DNA of 64,000 nt, from NCBI RefSeq assembly GCF_030811595.1, contig NZ_JAUSRB010000002.1, positions 372,001 to 436,000 on the forward strand, read 5' to 3'. A program made the position numbers and the translations under genes. The stretch is from Streptosporangium brasiliense. GTDB lineage: Bacteria > Actinomycetota > Actinomycetes > Streptosporangiales > Streptosporangiaceae. Below the pieces are notes generated by a model. That model saw only the letters and a list, made by a program, of their open reading frames with translations, was not told the DNA's origin and ran no database searches. This document shows, one piece after another, positions 17,007-28,266 of this stretch (positions are counted from its first letter, which is position 1; each line of letters starts with the position of its first letter).

Positions 17007-18042
17007 AGTCCTCCACCCGCTCCCGAATCTCCGGCTCCGACAGGCGCAGGTGCTCCAGGATCGTGTAGCGCCCCGGACGGGTCGACGGCGCCAGCATGAC
17101 CGCCTGGGTGAACTGGTCGGCGCTCAGGCCCAGGTCGACGGGGGTGACCGGCAGCTCATGCGTGCGCAGGCAGTCGACGACCTGGTCCAGCCTCCGCGCG
17201 TCCTCGCGGAGGAAGAAGCAGAAGGCGGCCCCTACCCCGGCGAGCTCGCCGTGGTTGGAGGTGCCGGGAAAAAGCTGATCCACGGCATGAAGGATCTCAT
17301 GGTCTCCGCCACTGGAGGGACGGGACGACCCGGCGATCACCATCGACATCCCCGAGAGGATGAGCGCCTCGGCCAGCACGGTCAGGAAGGCGTCGGACTC
17401 GATCGAGTCGCTCCTGCCGATCACCGCCTCCGCCGCGGTGCGGGCCATCGCGCAGGCCACGCCGTCGATCGGCTCGCCGCGCTCGGCGTTGCCGAGCTGC
17501 CAGTCCTCGATCGCCGACAGGTTGCTCACCACGTCGCCGACCCCCGAGCGGACCAGCGACGGGGGCGCGTCGTGGACGAAGTCGAGATCCACCATGATGG
17601 CCAGCGGCATGGGCACGCCGAAGGAGCCCTTGCCGCCGTCGTGCGTCAGCGACGCCACCGGCGAGCAGATCCCGTCGTGCGACAGGTTGGTCGCCACCGC
17701 CACCATCGGGATCCCGGCGAGCGAGGCGGCGTATTTGGTCGCGTCGATGGTCTTGCCGCCGCCGATCCCGACAAGGGCCTCGTAGGCGCCCTTGCGCAGG
17801 TCGGCGCCGAGCGAGACCGCCGCGTCCACCGAGCCGTCGGCCACCCGGAAGACCTGGGCCTCGCCGAGCGAGGGGGCGATCACCGAGGCGATCCGGTCGC
17901 CCTGGCCCGCGCCCACCGCCACCGCCACCCGCCCGGAGGTCGCCACCCGGCTGTCGGCCAGCAGCGAGCCGAGCTGGGCGACGGCGCCCCGCCGGACCTC
18001 CATGGTCAGCGGGGCGGGCAGCATCCTGGCTAGTATCGGCAC
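16984..18042 (-). CDS. sn-Glycerol-1-phosphate dehydrogenase-like enzyme (iron-containing alcohol dehydrogenase fold)
   Basis: The protein has 352 residues from the GTG at 18042, which has GGGAG five bases upstream; an ATG at 18024 is an alternative. Key motifs are the NAD-binding GIGGGKTIDATKYAAS and the metal-ligand segments NLSHDGICSPVAS, GGDHEILHAVDQ and SNHGELAGVG. These match the Asp/His/His pattern of glycerol-1-phosphate dehydrogenases (archaeal EgsA, Bacillus AraM), which reduce dihydroxyacetone phosphate to sn-glycerol-1-phosphate. It overlaps the upstream nucleotidyltransferase by 13 bp and the downstream CDP-alcohol phosphotransferase by 23 bp. A different polyol phosphate product is possible. 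Confidence 0.82.
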   Translation of the reverse strand: MPILARMLPAPLTMEVRRGAVAQLGSLLADSRVATSGRVAVAVGAGQGDRIASVIAPSLGEAQVFRVADGSVDAAVSLGADLRKGAYEALVGIGGGKTIDATKYAASLAGIPMVAVATNLSHDGICSPVASLTHDGGKGSFGVPMPLAIMVDLDFVHDAPPSLVRSGVGDVVSNLSAIEDWQLGNAERGEPIDGVACAMARTAAEAVIGRSDSIESDAFLTVLAEALILSGMSMVIAGSSRPSSGGDHEILHAVDQLFPGTSNHGELAGVGAAFCFFLREDARRLDQVVDCLRTHELPVTPVDLGLSADQFTQAVMLAPSTRPGRYTILEHLRLSEPEIRERVEDYVRAVGR

Positions 18043-18782
18043 GCGATCTCCCGCGCCTTCGCGAGGTCGTCGTGGTTGTCGACCTCGACCCACGAGACCT
18101 CACCGATCGGGGCGACCGCGATCTTCTCACCGCGGGCGACCAGCTCCTGGTAGCCGTCCTCGTAGTAGAGCTGCGGGTCGCGCTCGAAGGTGGCCTGCAG
18201 GGCGTCGGCGAGGCGCCCGCCGATGCCCGGGCGGATCAGCGTCGCGCCGATGTATTCGCCGGCGGCGTCGGCCGGGTCCATCAGCTTGGTGATCAGCTTG
18301 AGGTGGCCGTCGCCGTCGAGGGTGACCTTCATCTCCTCGTCGGCGAGCTTCTTGACGTCGTCGACCGCGAGCAGGATGTCGCTGGTGGCCGGCGCGGACA
18401 GCAGCGTGTGCTCCACGGAGACCGGGTGCACGGTGTCGCCGTTGACCAGCAGCACGCCCTGGTCGAAGTAGTCGCGCGCGCACCACAGGGAGTAGGCGTT
18501 GTTCCACTCCTCGGCCTTGTCGTTGTGCACGAGGGTGAGCTTCACACCGTGCCGCCGCTCCAGCTCGGCCTTCCGCTCGTGTACGGCCTGCGCCTGGTAG
18601 CCGACGACGACCACGACGTCACGGAGGTCCGCCGCCGCGAGGTTCCGCAGCGAGATGTCCATGATCGTGGTCTCGCCGTCGACCGGCACCAGCGCCTTGG
18701 GCAGCGTGTCCGTGTACGGCCGCAGGCGTCGTCCGGCCCCGGCGGCCAGCACCATTCCCAGCAACGTGCACTCCTCATCCAA
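18030..18782 (-). CDS. NTP transferase (phosphocholine cytidylyltransferase-like)
   Basis: The protein has 250 residues. The N-terminus has MVLAAGAGRRLRPYTDTLPK, the nucleotide-binding loop of sugar-1-phosphate and LicC-type nucleotidyltransferases. LLVNGDTVH supplies the metal-binding Asp and VSWVEVDNHDDL the second acidic site. The family activates small alcohol or sugar phosphates with CTP. The context (first gene of a set with a glycerol-1-phosphate dehydrogenase-like enzyme and a CDP-alcohol phosphotransferase) suggests it makes a CDP-polyol, possibly from glycerol-1-phosphate; that is inference. Confidence 0.85.
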   Translation of the reverse strand: MDEECTLLGMVLAAGAGRRLRPYTDTLPKALVPVDGETTIMDISLRNLAAADLRDVVVVVGYQAQAVHERKAELERRHGVKLTLVHNDKAEEWNNAYSLWCARDYFDQGVLLVNGDTVHPVSVEHTLLSAPATSDILLAVDDVKKLADEEMKVTLDGDGHLKLITKLMDPADAAGEYIGATLIRPGIGGRLADALQATFERDPQLYYEDGYQELVARGEKIAVAPIGEVSWVEVDNHDDLAKAREIACRY

Positions 18783-18867
18783 GTGAGCCCCTCGGCGGGC
18801 ACTCCTGGCCCCAAAGGTTAGTTGGCTTTAGGCCCTGATCGTGTAATCCGGGGTTTGCCAGGCGTTC

Positions 18868-19589
18868 TCAATCGTGAGCGCCCAGATCGTCGGCGTCCAC
18901 CCCCGAGCGCGGCGCGACCGCCCAGCAGGTGACGCTCTCCCACCCGAAGAACCCCCACAGGTATAGCGCGAGCAGCGCGAAGACCAGCGTGACCTGCCCG
19001 GCGAGGGCGCCCAGCGCGATCAGCAGCATGCGGCCGTCCCAGCCCAGACCGGAGGTGGCCAGCCAGGGCGGCGGGTAGACCCGCTGGCGCACCCGGTAGA
19101 CCACGTCGTAGTGGTGGAAGGCCATCGCGCCGAGCAGCAGGAAGATCAGCCACGGCGGCACGTCGTGCGCGAACCCGACCGAGGCCACGAACCCGTATTC
19201 GGTCAGGCGCAGGATCGGCGGGACCAGCCAGTCGAGCCTGCCGTCGTGCGGGTGGGAGCTGCCGGGACCGGCCAGCAGCAGCGCCACCGCCGGGGCGAAG
19301 ACCGCCAGCCCGTCGGTGCCGGCCACGCCCACCATCAGCAGCACCCCGGTCACGAACATCCCGACGAGGGCGGGCGGCAGCGGCGGGAGCTGCCCGGCCA
19401 CCAGCGTGCCCATCGCCCGCGACAGCGCCCCGTCGTCCCGGTAGGCCGTCACGGTGCTGTGCGGCACCGGTGTCATGTGGACGGAAACCATGGGCGCACC
19501 CGTCTCCTCGCTCGCTCCGCGCGAGGCCCGCCGGACCTCGCCTCCCGATCCGCCTCGCACCGCGCCGGTCGCGGCGCCCATGTGTCCGG

Positions 19590-19593
<4 letters not shown>
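18868..19593 (-). CDS. Membrane protein of the DUF5941 type
   Basis: This 241-residue protein starts with an ATG that overlaps the upstream stop as ATGA (19590-19593). Helices are visible around PALVGMFVTGVLLMVG, LAVFAPAVALLLAG, WLIFLLLGAMAFHHYDVVYR and MLLIALGALAGQVTLVFA. I recall this module as the C-terminal part of longer actinobacterial proteins that also carry a CDP-alcohol phosphotransferase domain; here the two are separate but coupled genes. It probably works with the neighbouring transferase. The domain name is from memory, without a search. Confidence 0.62.
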
Positions 19594-21209
<1,616 letters not shown>

Positions 21210-21365
21210 ACCGGGCTCCTTCGTATCCGACGGGGTCACCGTACGAATCGGGGAGTGCGCACTTAGCGTAGCGAGATCTTGACTGGATAGCACGGGAGCG
21301 CGACCTGCGATCGGGTACGCACCCATTACGCTCGCCGTATCCAGCCCCGTTAAAGGAAGCAGAAC

Positions 21366-22778
21366 TTGGCCGCTCTCGAACCACGTCTCCGCACCGTCGG
21401 GGTCGTCCTTGCCGGCGGAGTCGGCCAGCGCGTCGGCCTCAACACTCCCAAGCAGCTCGTCAAAATCGCCGGGAAGACGATCCTGGAGCACACCCTCGCC
21501 CTGTTCAACGGCGCGCCGGAGGTCGACGAGATCATCGTCATGATGACCCCGGGCTTCACCGACGAGGTGGAGCGGATCGTCGCCCGCAACGGCTTCGGGA
21601 AGGTCAGCAAGGTCCTGGAGGGCGGCGCGAGCCGTCCCGAGACCACCTGGCGGGCGCTGAGGGCCCTGGGCGCGCAGGAGTGCGACGTGCTCCTGCACGA
21701 CGCCGTGCGGCCGCTGCTGGAACCGCGGATCATCACCGAGTGCGTGGAGGCCCTGAAGACCTACTCGGCCGTCGACGTGGCGATCCCGAGCTCCGACACG
21801 ATCCTGGTGGCCGCCCCGGGTCCGCGCGGGGAGATCGTCCGTGACATCCCGGACCGCTCCAGGCTGCGGCGCGGCCAGACACCGCAGTGCTTCCGGCTCT
21901 CGGTGATCCGCGAGGCCTACGAGCGGGCCTTCGCCGACCCCGGTTTCGACCGGCAGCCGCCCACCGACGACTGCGGCGTGGTGCTGCGCTACCTGCCCGA
22001 CGTGCCGATCTACGTCGTGCCGGGCAGCGAGCACAACATGAAGGTCACCCACCCGGTCGACGTGTTCATCGCCGACAAGCTCTTCCAACTGGCCGCGGGC
22101 AGCGCCCCGGAGCGCTCCGCCTACGCCTACCGGGAGGCCATGGAGGGCCGGACCATGGTGGTCTTCGGCGGCAGCTACGGCATCGGCGCCGACGTGGTCG
22201 ACCTGGCCCGGCGCCACGGCGCCGAGGTCTTCTCCTTCTCCCGGTCGCTGAACGGGGTGCGCGTGGAGGACGCCCAGGCGGTGAGCGACGCGCTCGACCA
22301 CGCGGCCAAGGAGACCGGCAGGATCGACTACGTGGTCAACACCGCCGGCGTGCTGCACATGGGCAAGCTCGGCGAGGTCAACGACGCCACGATCGCCGAG
22401 ACCGTGGGCGTGAACTACCTCGGCCCCGTCAACATCGCCAGGGCCGCCATCGGCCACCTCCGCGACACCCGGGGCCACCTGCTGCTGTACACCTCCTCCT
22501 CCTACACGCGGGGCCGGGCCGACTACAGCCTCTACTCCTCGACGAAGGCCGCCGTGGTGAACCTGACCCAGGCCCTCGCCGACGAGTGGGCCGAGTACGG
22601 CGTCCGGGTCAACTGCGTCAACCCGGAACGGACCAGCACCCCGATGCGGATCCGGGCCTTCGGTGAGGAACCGGCGCACACCCTGCTCTCGCCGCGCGCC
22701 GTGGCGCAGACCTCCATGGACGTGCTCATCTCCGACCTCACCGGGCACGTGATCGACGTCCGCCTCGACGGAACCTGA
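21366..22778 (+). CDS. Bifunctional ribitol-5-phosphate cytidylyltransferase / ribulose-5-phosphate reductase (CDP-ribitol synthase-like)
   Basis: The protein has 470 residues. The N-terminal IspD/TarI-like domain has VVLAGGVGQRVGLNTPKQLV, and RRGQTPQCF and TDDCGVV further on. The C-terminal short-chain reductase domain has FGGSYGIGADV near 266-275, NTAGVLHMG and the catalytic Y390-x3-K394. The fusion and length match the Haemophilus Bcs1/Acs1 enzyme, which makes CDP-ribitol from ribulose 5-phosphate, NADPH and CTP. The start is TTG at 21366 with AAGGAAG upstream. The TagF-like polymerase gene follows 50 bp later, which supports a ribitol-phosphate polymer. A related polyol remains possible. 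Confidence 0.83.
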   Translation: MAALEPRLRTVGVVLAGGVGQRVGLNTPKQLVKIAGKTILEHTLALFNGAPEVDEIIVMMTPGFTDEVERIVARNGFGKVSKVLEGGASRPETTWRALRALGAQECDVLLHDAVRPLLEPRIITECVEALKTYSAVDVAIPSSDTILVAAPGPRGEIVRDIPDRSRLRRGQTPQCFRLSVIREAYERAFADPGFDRQPPTDDCGVVLRYLPDVPIYVVPGSEHNMKVTHPVDVFIADKLFQLAAGSAPERSAYAYREAMEGRTMVVFGGSYGIGADVVDLARRHGAEVFSFSRSLNGVRVEDAQAVSDALDHAAKETGRIDYVVNTAGVLHMGKLGEVNDATIAETVGVNYLGPVNIARAAIGHLRDTRGHLLLYTSSSYTRGRADYSLYSSTKAAVVNLTQALADEWAEYGVRVNCVNPERTSTPMRIRAFGEEPAHTLLSPRAVAQTSMDVLISDLTGHVIDVRLDGT

Positions 22779-22828
22779 CACAGCGCGTCTACCAGGGCAA
22801 ACGCCACCACTCGGGTTAGCGTCGGAAG

Positions 22829-24619
22829 ATGAAGCGTGACCCTCGCGCCCTGATGGCGTGCGCCGCCGTACTCGGCCCGTACCCACCGCTCGTCGTCACC
22901 GCCCTGTGGCCCCTGCCGTGGCCGTTCCTGGCGCTGTGCGTGCTGTCGTACGCGACCGAGATCGCCGTCAGGCGGCGGGCCCGCCGCCTGACGGACCTGC
23001 TGAACAGGGTGCACCTGGGCCTCACGCTGCGGTTCGCCTTCCGCGAGATGGCCGTGGTCCTCCTGGTCGCGCGTACGGCGGGCACCGACTCGCCCTGGTT
23101 GGCGGCCCTGGTCCTGGGGCTGACCGCCCTGCACGGCGTGCGGGCCCTGCAGACCGGGCTGGCGATCGCCTACACCCGCGTCCTCGGCCAGCTGCCGGTG
23201 CTGACCCGCAACATCGACGGCGTGCCGGAGATCCCGGCGCCCCCGGCCGACATCCTGGTCGGCCACCGGAGCATGCGGGCGCTCTACCTCGACGTGCTCC
23301 CCGTCGGGGGCGCCGCCCTGGGCGCGGTCCTCGGCACCGACCGCCTGGGCGCGGCCGGGGCGGCGCTCGCGCTGGGCCTCGGGAGCGCGGGCGTGCTCGG
23401 CGTCCTGCCCCACCTGCGCCGGGTCCGGCCGCTGCGCAACCGGCGCGCCGTGCTGAAGGCGGCCGGCAGGCGCCTGGCCCGGTACCGGCCGGAGGTGATC
23501 CTCTACTTCTCCGGGCCGAACGACTCCGCCTACCAGGTCAGCATGTGGCTGCGCCCGCTGGAGCGGATCGACCGGCGGGCCGTGGTGGTCCTGCGGGAGC
23601 GGGGGATGCTCCGGACGCTGGGAGAGACCTCGCTGCCGGTGGTCTGCATCCCCTCGGCGGCCGACCTGATGAGCTTCCGGGCTCTCGGTTCGGCCCGGGT
23701 GTGCCTGTATCCGTCCAACGTCGGCAAGAACATCCACATGCTGCGCATCCAGGGGATGCGCAGCGTCTTCGTGGGTCACGGGGACAGCGACAAGGAGGCG
23801 TCGTTCAACCCGTTCACCAAGGTCTACGACGAGGTCTGGGTGGCCGGGCGGGCCGGGCGCGACCGCTACCTCCGCGCCCGGGTGGGCGTGCGCGACGAGG
23901 ACATCCACGAGGTGGGCCGCCCGCAGCTCACCGGCGTCCGCACGGCCGGGCCCGGCCTGCCGTACCGCACCGTGCTCTACGCCCCCACCTGGGAGGGGTG
24001 GACCGACGACCTGTTCCACACCTCGATCATCACGATGGGGCCGGCGATCGTCCGGGCCCTGCTCGCCCACTCCCCCGCGCTCCGGGTGATCTACAAGCCG
24101 CATCCGCTGACCGGCTACCGCAACCCCGCCGCCGACCGCGCCCACCGGGAGATCCTCGCGATCCTGGAGGGGGCGGAGCTGTCCCGGTCGATCGCCCGCC
24201 ACCCCGCCGGCACGGCCCACGCCGAGCCGATCAGGCACCAGGCCGTCACCGGACCCCGGCCGCCCCTCTACGACTGCTTCAACCAGGCCGACCTGATGAT
24301 CGCCGACATCTCCAGCGTGGTGGCGGACTTCATCGCCAGCGGCAAGCCGTACATGGTGACCAACGTGGCGGGGCTGCCGGAGCGGACCTTCCGCGAGCGG
24401 TATCCGAGCGCGGAGGCCGGCTATCTGCTCACCGAGGGCCTGAGCGAGCTGCCCGCCGTCCTGGCGGGCCTGGACCACGCCGAGGAGGACGCCCTGGCGG
24501 CCGCCAGGCGCACGCTGAAGACCTATCTGCTCGGTTCCGGCCCGGACGCCATGGCCCGCTTCAACGGGGCGGTGAACGGCGCCTACGGCCGCGCCGTGCA
24601 CGGCGGCGGAGACGGCTGA
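22829..24619 (+). CDS. CDP-glycerol/CDP-ribitol polyol-phosphate transferase (TagF/TagB/TarL-like)
   Basis: The protein has 596 residues. The N-terminal ~200 are hydrophobic, with several helices. The rest is a GT-B-like polyol-phosphotransferase domain with GHGDSDKEASFNP, VLYAPTWEGW, RVIYKPHPLTGY and MIADISSVVADF. The two His-containing motifs and the DxSS segment match teichoic-acid polymerases of the TagF family. It should add glycerol- or ribitol-phosphate units from a CDP-polyol, here probably CDP-ribitol made by the preceding gene. The N-terminal membrane part is unlike Bacillus TagF, which is peripheral. Confidence 0.85.
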   Translation: MKRDPRALMACAAVLGPYPPLVVTALWPLPWPFLALCVLSYATEIAVRRRARRLTDLLNRVHLGLTLRFAFREMAVVLLVARTAGTDSPWLAALVLGLTALHGVRALQTGLAIAYTRVLGQLPVLTRNIDGVPEIPAPPADILVGHRSMRALYLDVLPVGGAALGAVLGTDRLGAAGAALALGLGSAGVLGVLPHLRRVRPLRNRRAVLKAAGRRLARYRPEVILYFSGPNDSAYQVSMWLRPLERIDRRAVVVLRERGMLRTLGETSLPVVCIPSAADLMSFRALGSARVCLYPSNVGKNIHMLRIQGMRSVFVGHGDSDKEASFNPFTKVYDEVWVAGRAGRDRYLRARVGVRDEDIHEVGRPQLTGVRTAGPGLPYRTVLYAPTWEGWTDDLFHTSIITMGPAIVRALLAHSPALRVIYKPHPLTGYRNPAADRAHREILAILEGAELSRSIARHPAGTAHAEPIRHQAVTGPRPPLYDCFNQADLMIADISSVVADFIASGKPYMVTNVAGLPERTFRERYPSAEAGYLLTEGLSELPAVLAGLDHAEEDALAAARRTLKTYLLGSGPDAMARFNGAVNGAYGRAVHGGGDG

Positions 24620-24640
24620 GGCCGTCTCCGCCCGCGCGGG

Positions 24641-25684
24641 TCAGCCCCGCGTCCTCACGGGCCGGCTCAGGCTCTTCGGGCTCGTCAGGAAACCCCAGCC
24701 CCACGACATGTGCATGGTGATGTAGGCCAGGGGCAGCCGGAGGAGCGAGGCGGCGGGCAGGCCGCTGCCGGTCACCGCCGAGCCGGCCAGGATCGCCGCC
24801 AGGTAGGCGCCGGGGACCAGCAGGCCCGGCCAGAAGAACGGGGAGACGGCCAGACCGGCGAGGATGGCCAGCACCGCCGCCGGGGGCGCCAGGTAGCGCA
24901 GGTTGATCGTGCCCTCGTGGGTGCGGGCGACGACCCTCCGCCAGCGGCCGTAGTGGAAGTATTGCTTGGCGAGGGCCTTGACCGTGGGCCTGGGCCGGTA
25001 GGAGACGCGCATCCGGGGCTGGAACCAGACCAGGCCGCCGGTCTCGCGGATGCGGTGGTTCATCTCCCAGTCCTGCGCCCGCTGGAAGTGCTCGTCGTAG
25101 CCGCCGACCCGGTCCAGCGCCGCACGGCGGAAGACGCCGAGGTAGACCGTGTCGGCCGGGCCCGCGGTGCCGCCGGTGTGGAACCGGGCTCCGCCGACGC
25201 CGATCTTGGAGGTCATGGCCCGTGCCACGGCCTGCTCGAACGGCGTGACGCCCTCGGCGGCCATGACGCCGCCGACGTTGTCGGCGCCGGTCTCCTCAAG
25301 CGTCTCGACCGCGACCTGGAGATAGTCCTCCGGGAGCATGGCGTGGCCGTCCACGCGGGCGATGATCCCGCTGCGGGATGCGCCGATGGCGGCGTTGAGG
25401 GCGTTGGGGGTGCGTCCGGTCGGGTTCGGGACCACGGTCACCCGGGGGTCCTCGGCCGCGATCGCGTCGGCGACCTCCTGGGTCCGGTCCTTGGAGGGGC
25501 CGATGGCGAGCACGACCTCGATCGGTCCCGCGTATCGCTGCGCGAGGACCTGGCGCACCGCCTCCCGCAGATGGCGCTCCTCGTTCAGCACCGGGATGAC
25601 GATGGAGATGGGGGGCCAGACACGTGTCTCGGGAGACGACGCCGGCGCGGGCGAGTCGGGGAACTGCTTCATGGCGTCGCTCAC
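24641..25684 (-). CDS. Glycosyltransferase family 2 (ExoA-like)
   Basis: This 347-residue protein has ISIVIPVLNEERHLREAV, the acidic cluster IARVDGHAMLPEDYL and the acceptor-site segment FQRAQDWEMNHRI, followed by three or four C-terminal helices. That combination resembles ExoA, which extends lipid-linked succinoglycan, and similar wall-polymer transferases. It converges with the TagF-like gene (21 bp between stops) and is divergent from the LCP gene at 25738 across about 53 bp, so the two may share a promoter region. Confidence 0.85.
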   Translation of the reverse strand: MSDAMKQFPDSPAPASSPETRVWPPISIVIPVLNEERHLREAVRQVLAQRYAGPIEVVLAIGPSKDRTQEVADAIAAEDPRVTVVPNPTGRTPNALNAAIGASRSGIIARVDGHAMLPEDYLQVAVETLEETGADNVGGVMAAEGVTPFEQAVARAMTSKIGVGGARFHTGGTAGPADTVYLGVFRRAALDRVGGYDEHFQRAQDWEMNHRIRETGGLVWFQPRMRVSYRPRPTVKALAKQYFHYGRWRRVVARTHEGTINLRYLAPPAAVLAILAGLAVSPFFWPGLLVPGAYLAAILAGSAVTGSGLPAASLLRLPLAYITMHMSWGWGFLTSPKSLSRPVRTRG

Positions 25685-25737
25685 GCTACTGTACGGACGG
25701 GTACCTCATCGACCCAGCCGAGCCTAGGGGGCCACGC

Positions 25738-27249
25738 ATGCGCGACCCGGAAGAGGGCGACTCGGGTGTGCAGGTGGGCGGTGACGCCTACGGCACCGTC
25801 CGGGTCAATCCGAGGCGTGAGCGCAGGTCCGTGCGGGGAGCCCGGTCCCGGCGCCGCGGCCTGTTCGTCGCCGGCGCGCTCTCGTGCCTGGTCCTGAGCA
25901 GCTCCGGGGTGACGTGGGCGCTGACGAACTACGCCGAGCGGAAGATCGAGGCGGTCGACGCCGGGGTGCCCGGCTCGCAGTCCACCGGCGCGATGAACAT
26001 CCTGGTGGTCGGCGTGGACCGGCGCGACAACCTCTCCCGGCAGAAGCAGAACCAGCTCAAACTCGGCCGCGAGAGCGGCGAGCGGACCGACACCATGATG
26101 GTGCTCCACCTTTCGGAGGACCACACCAGGGCGACCGTGGTCAGTCTCCCCCGCGACACCTGGACGACGATCCCCGGCAAGGGCGACCACAAGATCAACG
26201 CCGCCTACCAGCTCGGCGGCCCGAAGCTCGCCGTGCGGACCGTGCAGAACGCCACCGGGCTGACCATCCACCACTACGTCGAGGTCAACGTGCTCGGCTT
26301 CATCGAGGTGGTCGACGCGCTGGGGGGCGTCTCGGTGTGCACCCCGGTCGCGATCAACGACCCGAAGACCGCGCTCACGCTCCAGCCGGGCACCTACTCC
26401 CTCGACGGCGTCAAGGCCCTCGCCTACGCCCGCACCCGGGCCACCGCCCGCTCCGACCTCGACCGCATCGACCGCCAGCAGCAGGTGATCTCCGCCATGC
26501 TGCACCAGGCGCTCAGCGGCGACACGCTCACCAACCCGGTCAGGCTCGCCTCCTTCGTCGACACCGCCCTCGGCACGCTCCGGGTGGACGACGCCCTCCG
26601 CAAGGACCTGCTCGGCCTGGCCAACCAGCTCAAGGACGTCTCCACCGACGACGTGGCCTTCGCCACGGTCCCGCTCGCCGACGTCGACTACAGGACGCCG
26701 ACCAACGAGTCCGCCGTGCTCTGGGACAAGGACGCGGCCAAAGAGCTGTTCCGCCGGATCGCCGCCGACGAGCCGCTCGTCGAGCCCGCCAAGCCCGCCA
26801 AGTCCACGGCGAGCCCGGCCGCGACACCGAGCGCGACGCCGTCCCCCTCGGCCACCGCGCTGACCGTGCCGCCCTCGCGGATCTCGGTCAAGGTGCTCAA
26901 CGGCACCCCGATCACCGGCCTCGGCGCGCGGACCCGGACGGACCTGCTGAAAGCCGGGTTCCTGGTCCCCGAGGCGGCCGGCGACACCAAGGACAGAGAC
27001 CACGACAAGACGGTCATCCGATACGGCCCGGGCCGCGAGGACTCGGCGCGGACCCTGGCCGCCGCGCTGTCCGGCGCGGAGACGCGCCTGGTGGAGGACC
27101 TCGGCGACCGGATCGAGGTGATCGTCGGCCGGAAGTATCCGGGGGCCAAGAAGGTCACCGTCGACGAGGCCGTCAAGCCGTCCGCGACCCCCTCCGCCAC
27201 CCCCGCCCCCACGGCCAGGACCGCTACCCAGAACATCTGCAAGAAATGA
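25738..27249 (+). CDS. LytR-CpsA-Psr (LCP) family glycopolymer ligase with LytR_C domain
   Basis: The protein has 503 residues from the ATG at 25738, preceded by AGGGGG. It has a basic N-terminus, one helix at roughly 38-62 and an LCP domain with MNILVVGVDRRDN, ERTDTMMVLHL, SLPRDTWTTIPG and AYARTRATARSDLDRIDRQQ. A Pro/Thr/Ser/Ala linker and a LytR_C domain (SVKVLNGTPITGLGARTR) follow. It probably attaches an undecaprenyl-linked polymer to peptidoglycan. It is less Lys-rich than the LCP protein at 6716 and the two are clearly diverged, so they may handle different polymers. No SD start further upstream is needed. Confidence 0.92.
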   Translation: MRDPEEGDSGVQVGGDAYGTVRVNPRRERRSVRGARSRRRGLFVAGALSCLVLSSSGVTWALTNYAERKIEAVDAGVPGSQSTGAMNILVVGVDRRDNLSRQKQNQLKLGRESGERTDTMMVLHLSEDHTRATVVSLPRDTWTTIPGKGDHKINAAYQLGGPKLAVRTVQNATGLTIHHYVEVNVLGFIEVVDALGGVSVCTPVAINDPKTALTLQPGTYSLDGVKALAYARTRATARSDLDRIDRQQQVISAMLHQALSGDTLTNPVRLASFVDTALGTLRVDDALRKDLLGLANQLKDVSTDDVAFATVPLADVDYRTPTNESAVLWDKDAAKELFRRIAADEPLVEPAKPAKSTASPAATPSATPSPSATALTVPPSRISVKVLNGTPITGLGARTRTDLLKAGFLVPEAAGDTKDRDHDKTVIRYGPGREDSARTLAAALSGAETRLVEDLGDRIEVIVGRKYPGAKKVTVDEAVKPSATPSATPAPTARTATQNICKK

Positions 27250-27345
27250 CCCGGGGGCGTTCACCTGGCACATCCGCGAAAAATGAGCTGTGCGCATAAA
27301 AGCCTCCCACCAGGGCAGTAAGCCCCCACGGAGGTGATGATCGTG

Positions 27346-27693
27346 ATGCCGGCATTCGATGTTCAGAGTTGGAACAACGGTCCCTGCGTGGTGGTGCGGG
27401 CGGCGGGCGAGCTCGACATGGCCGTCGCCCCCAGGCTCCGTGCGGAGGTGGACCGAGCCCTGGAGACCCCCGGTCACCCATGCCTGGTGATGGACCTGAC
27501 CGAGGTGCCGTTCTGCGACTCGGTGGGGCTGGGCATCCTGGTGGGCGCGCTCACCAGGATCAAGGACACCCACGGCCGCCTCATCCTGGTGGTGAGCCCC
27601 GGAATGATCACCCATCTGTTGACGATCACCAATCTCAACCGGCACTTCGAGACGTGCGGGAGCCTGCGCGAGGCCCTCGACGCCGCCGCCTGA
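27346..27693 (+). CDS. STAS-domain anti-sigma factor antagonist
   Basis: The protein has 115 residues. The STAS core is visible as VVVRAAGELDMAVAPRLRAE and the phosphorylation loop is PFCDSVGLGIL, with the Ser that partner kinases (RsbW/SpoIIAB-like) modify. It should bind an anti-sigma factor and free a sigma factor. No partner kinase gene lies nearby. The start is ambiguous: GGAGG at 27330-27334 is 8 bases from a GTG at 27343 and 11 from the ATG at 27346; GTG at 27334 is the longest frame. Confidence 0.85.
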   Translation: MPAFDVQSWNNGPCVVVRAAGELDMAVAPRLRAEVDRALETPGHPCLVMDLTEVPFCDSVGLGILVGALTRIKDTHGRLILVVSPGMITHLLTITNLNRHFETCGSLREALDAAA

Positions 27694-27710
27694 GGCCTGA
27701 TCCGGGCGGT

Positions 27711-27770
27711 CCCGGCCGAGTCCCGCCTGCAGCCCGGCCGAGTCCCGCCTGCAGCCCGGCTGAGGCCCGC
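27711..27770. repeat. Tandem 22-bp repeat, about 2.7 copies
   Basis: CCCGGCCGAGTCCCGCCTGC followed by AG repeats at 27711-27732 and 27733-27754, with a partial, diverged copy at 27755-27770. It lies just after the STAS gene stop. Confidence 0.7.
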
Positions 27771-28266
27771 GGATTCCCGCCCCCGCGGCGTCTGACGTCC
27801 GTAGGCTGAACGCCTGCCCCCACTGACGGCCGGGAGATCCGGGCGGCGCGGAACGGAGCGACTCAACGGCGCGGCTCGTTACCGGACGCCAGGTGGCTGC
27901 GGACAAACTAGGAACCTTCTTAACAGATACGTCCGGCCATACCCGAATATCAGGCGAGCGTGTTTCATGATCCGCCACTTTTGCTGCAATGACCTGTTTG
28001 CGAAACCCCGAGAGCGCTCGACCGTAGATAGCACAATTCGTCACAGTTGCGGCTTTTAGCCCATATGTGACCGTGGATCACCAGCCGGAATACCGTTCCA
28101 GTTGATCCGTACTGACCGGTCGGGTAAATGGCATTCATGCAGCTCAGAACAGATATGTTGAAGATCGTTCAAATTCGGGTGAAGTTACGTTGGCTAACTC
28201 ATGATCGTGAGGCTATTGTGACGATTCAAGCCGAACCATCGATCATGAATGGGGTTAATTTCCGCA
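27771..28266. other. Intergenic region with a marked A+T-rich patch
   Basis: After a GC-rich start, the stretch from about 27,890 to 28,260 is clearly richer in A and T than the rest of the window and has no convincing gene on either strand; the short frames in it lack ribosome sites and typical codon use. It may be the promoter region of the downstream gene, or imported DNA. Confidence 0.5.
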
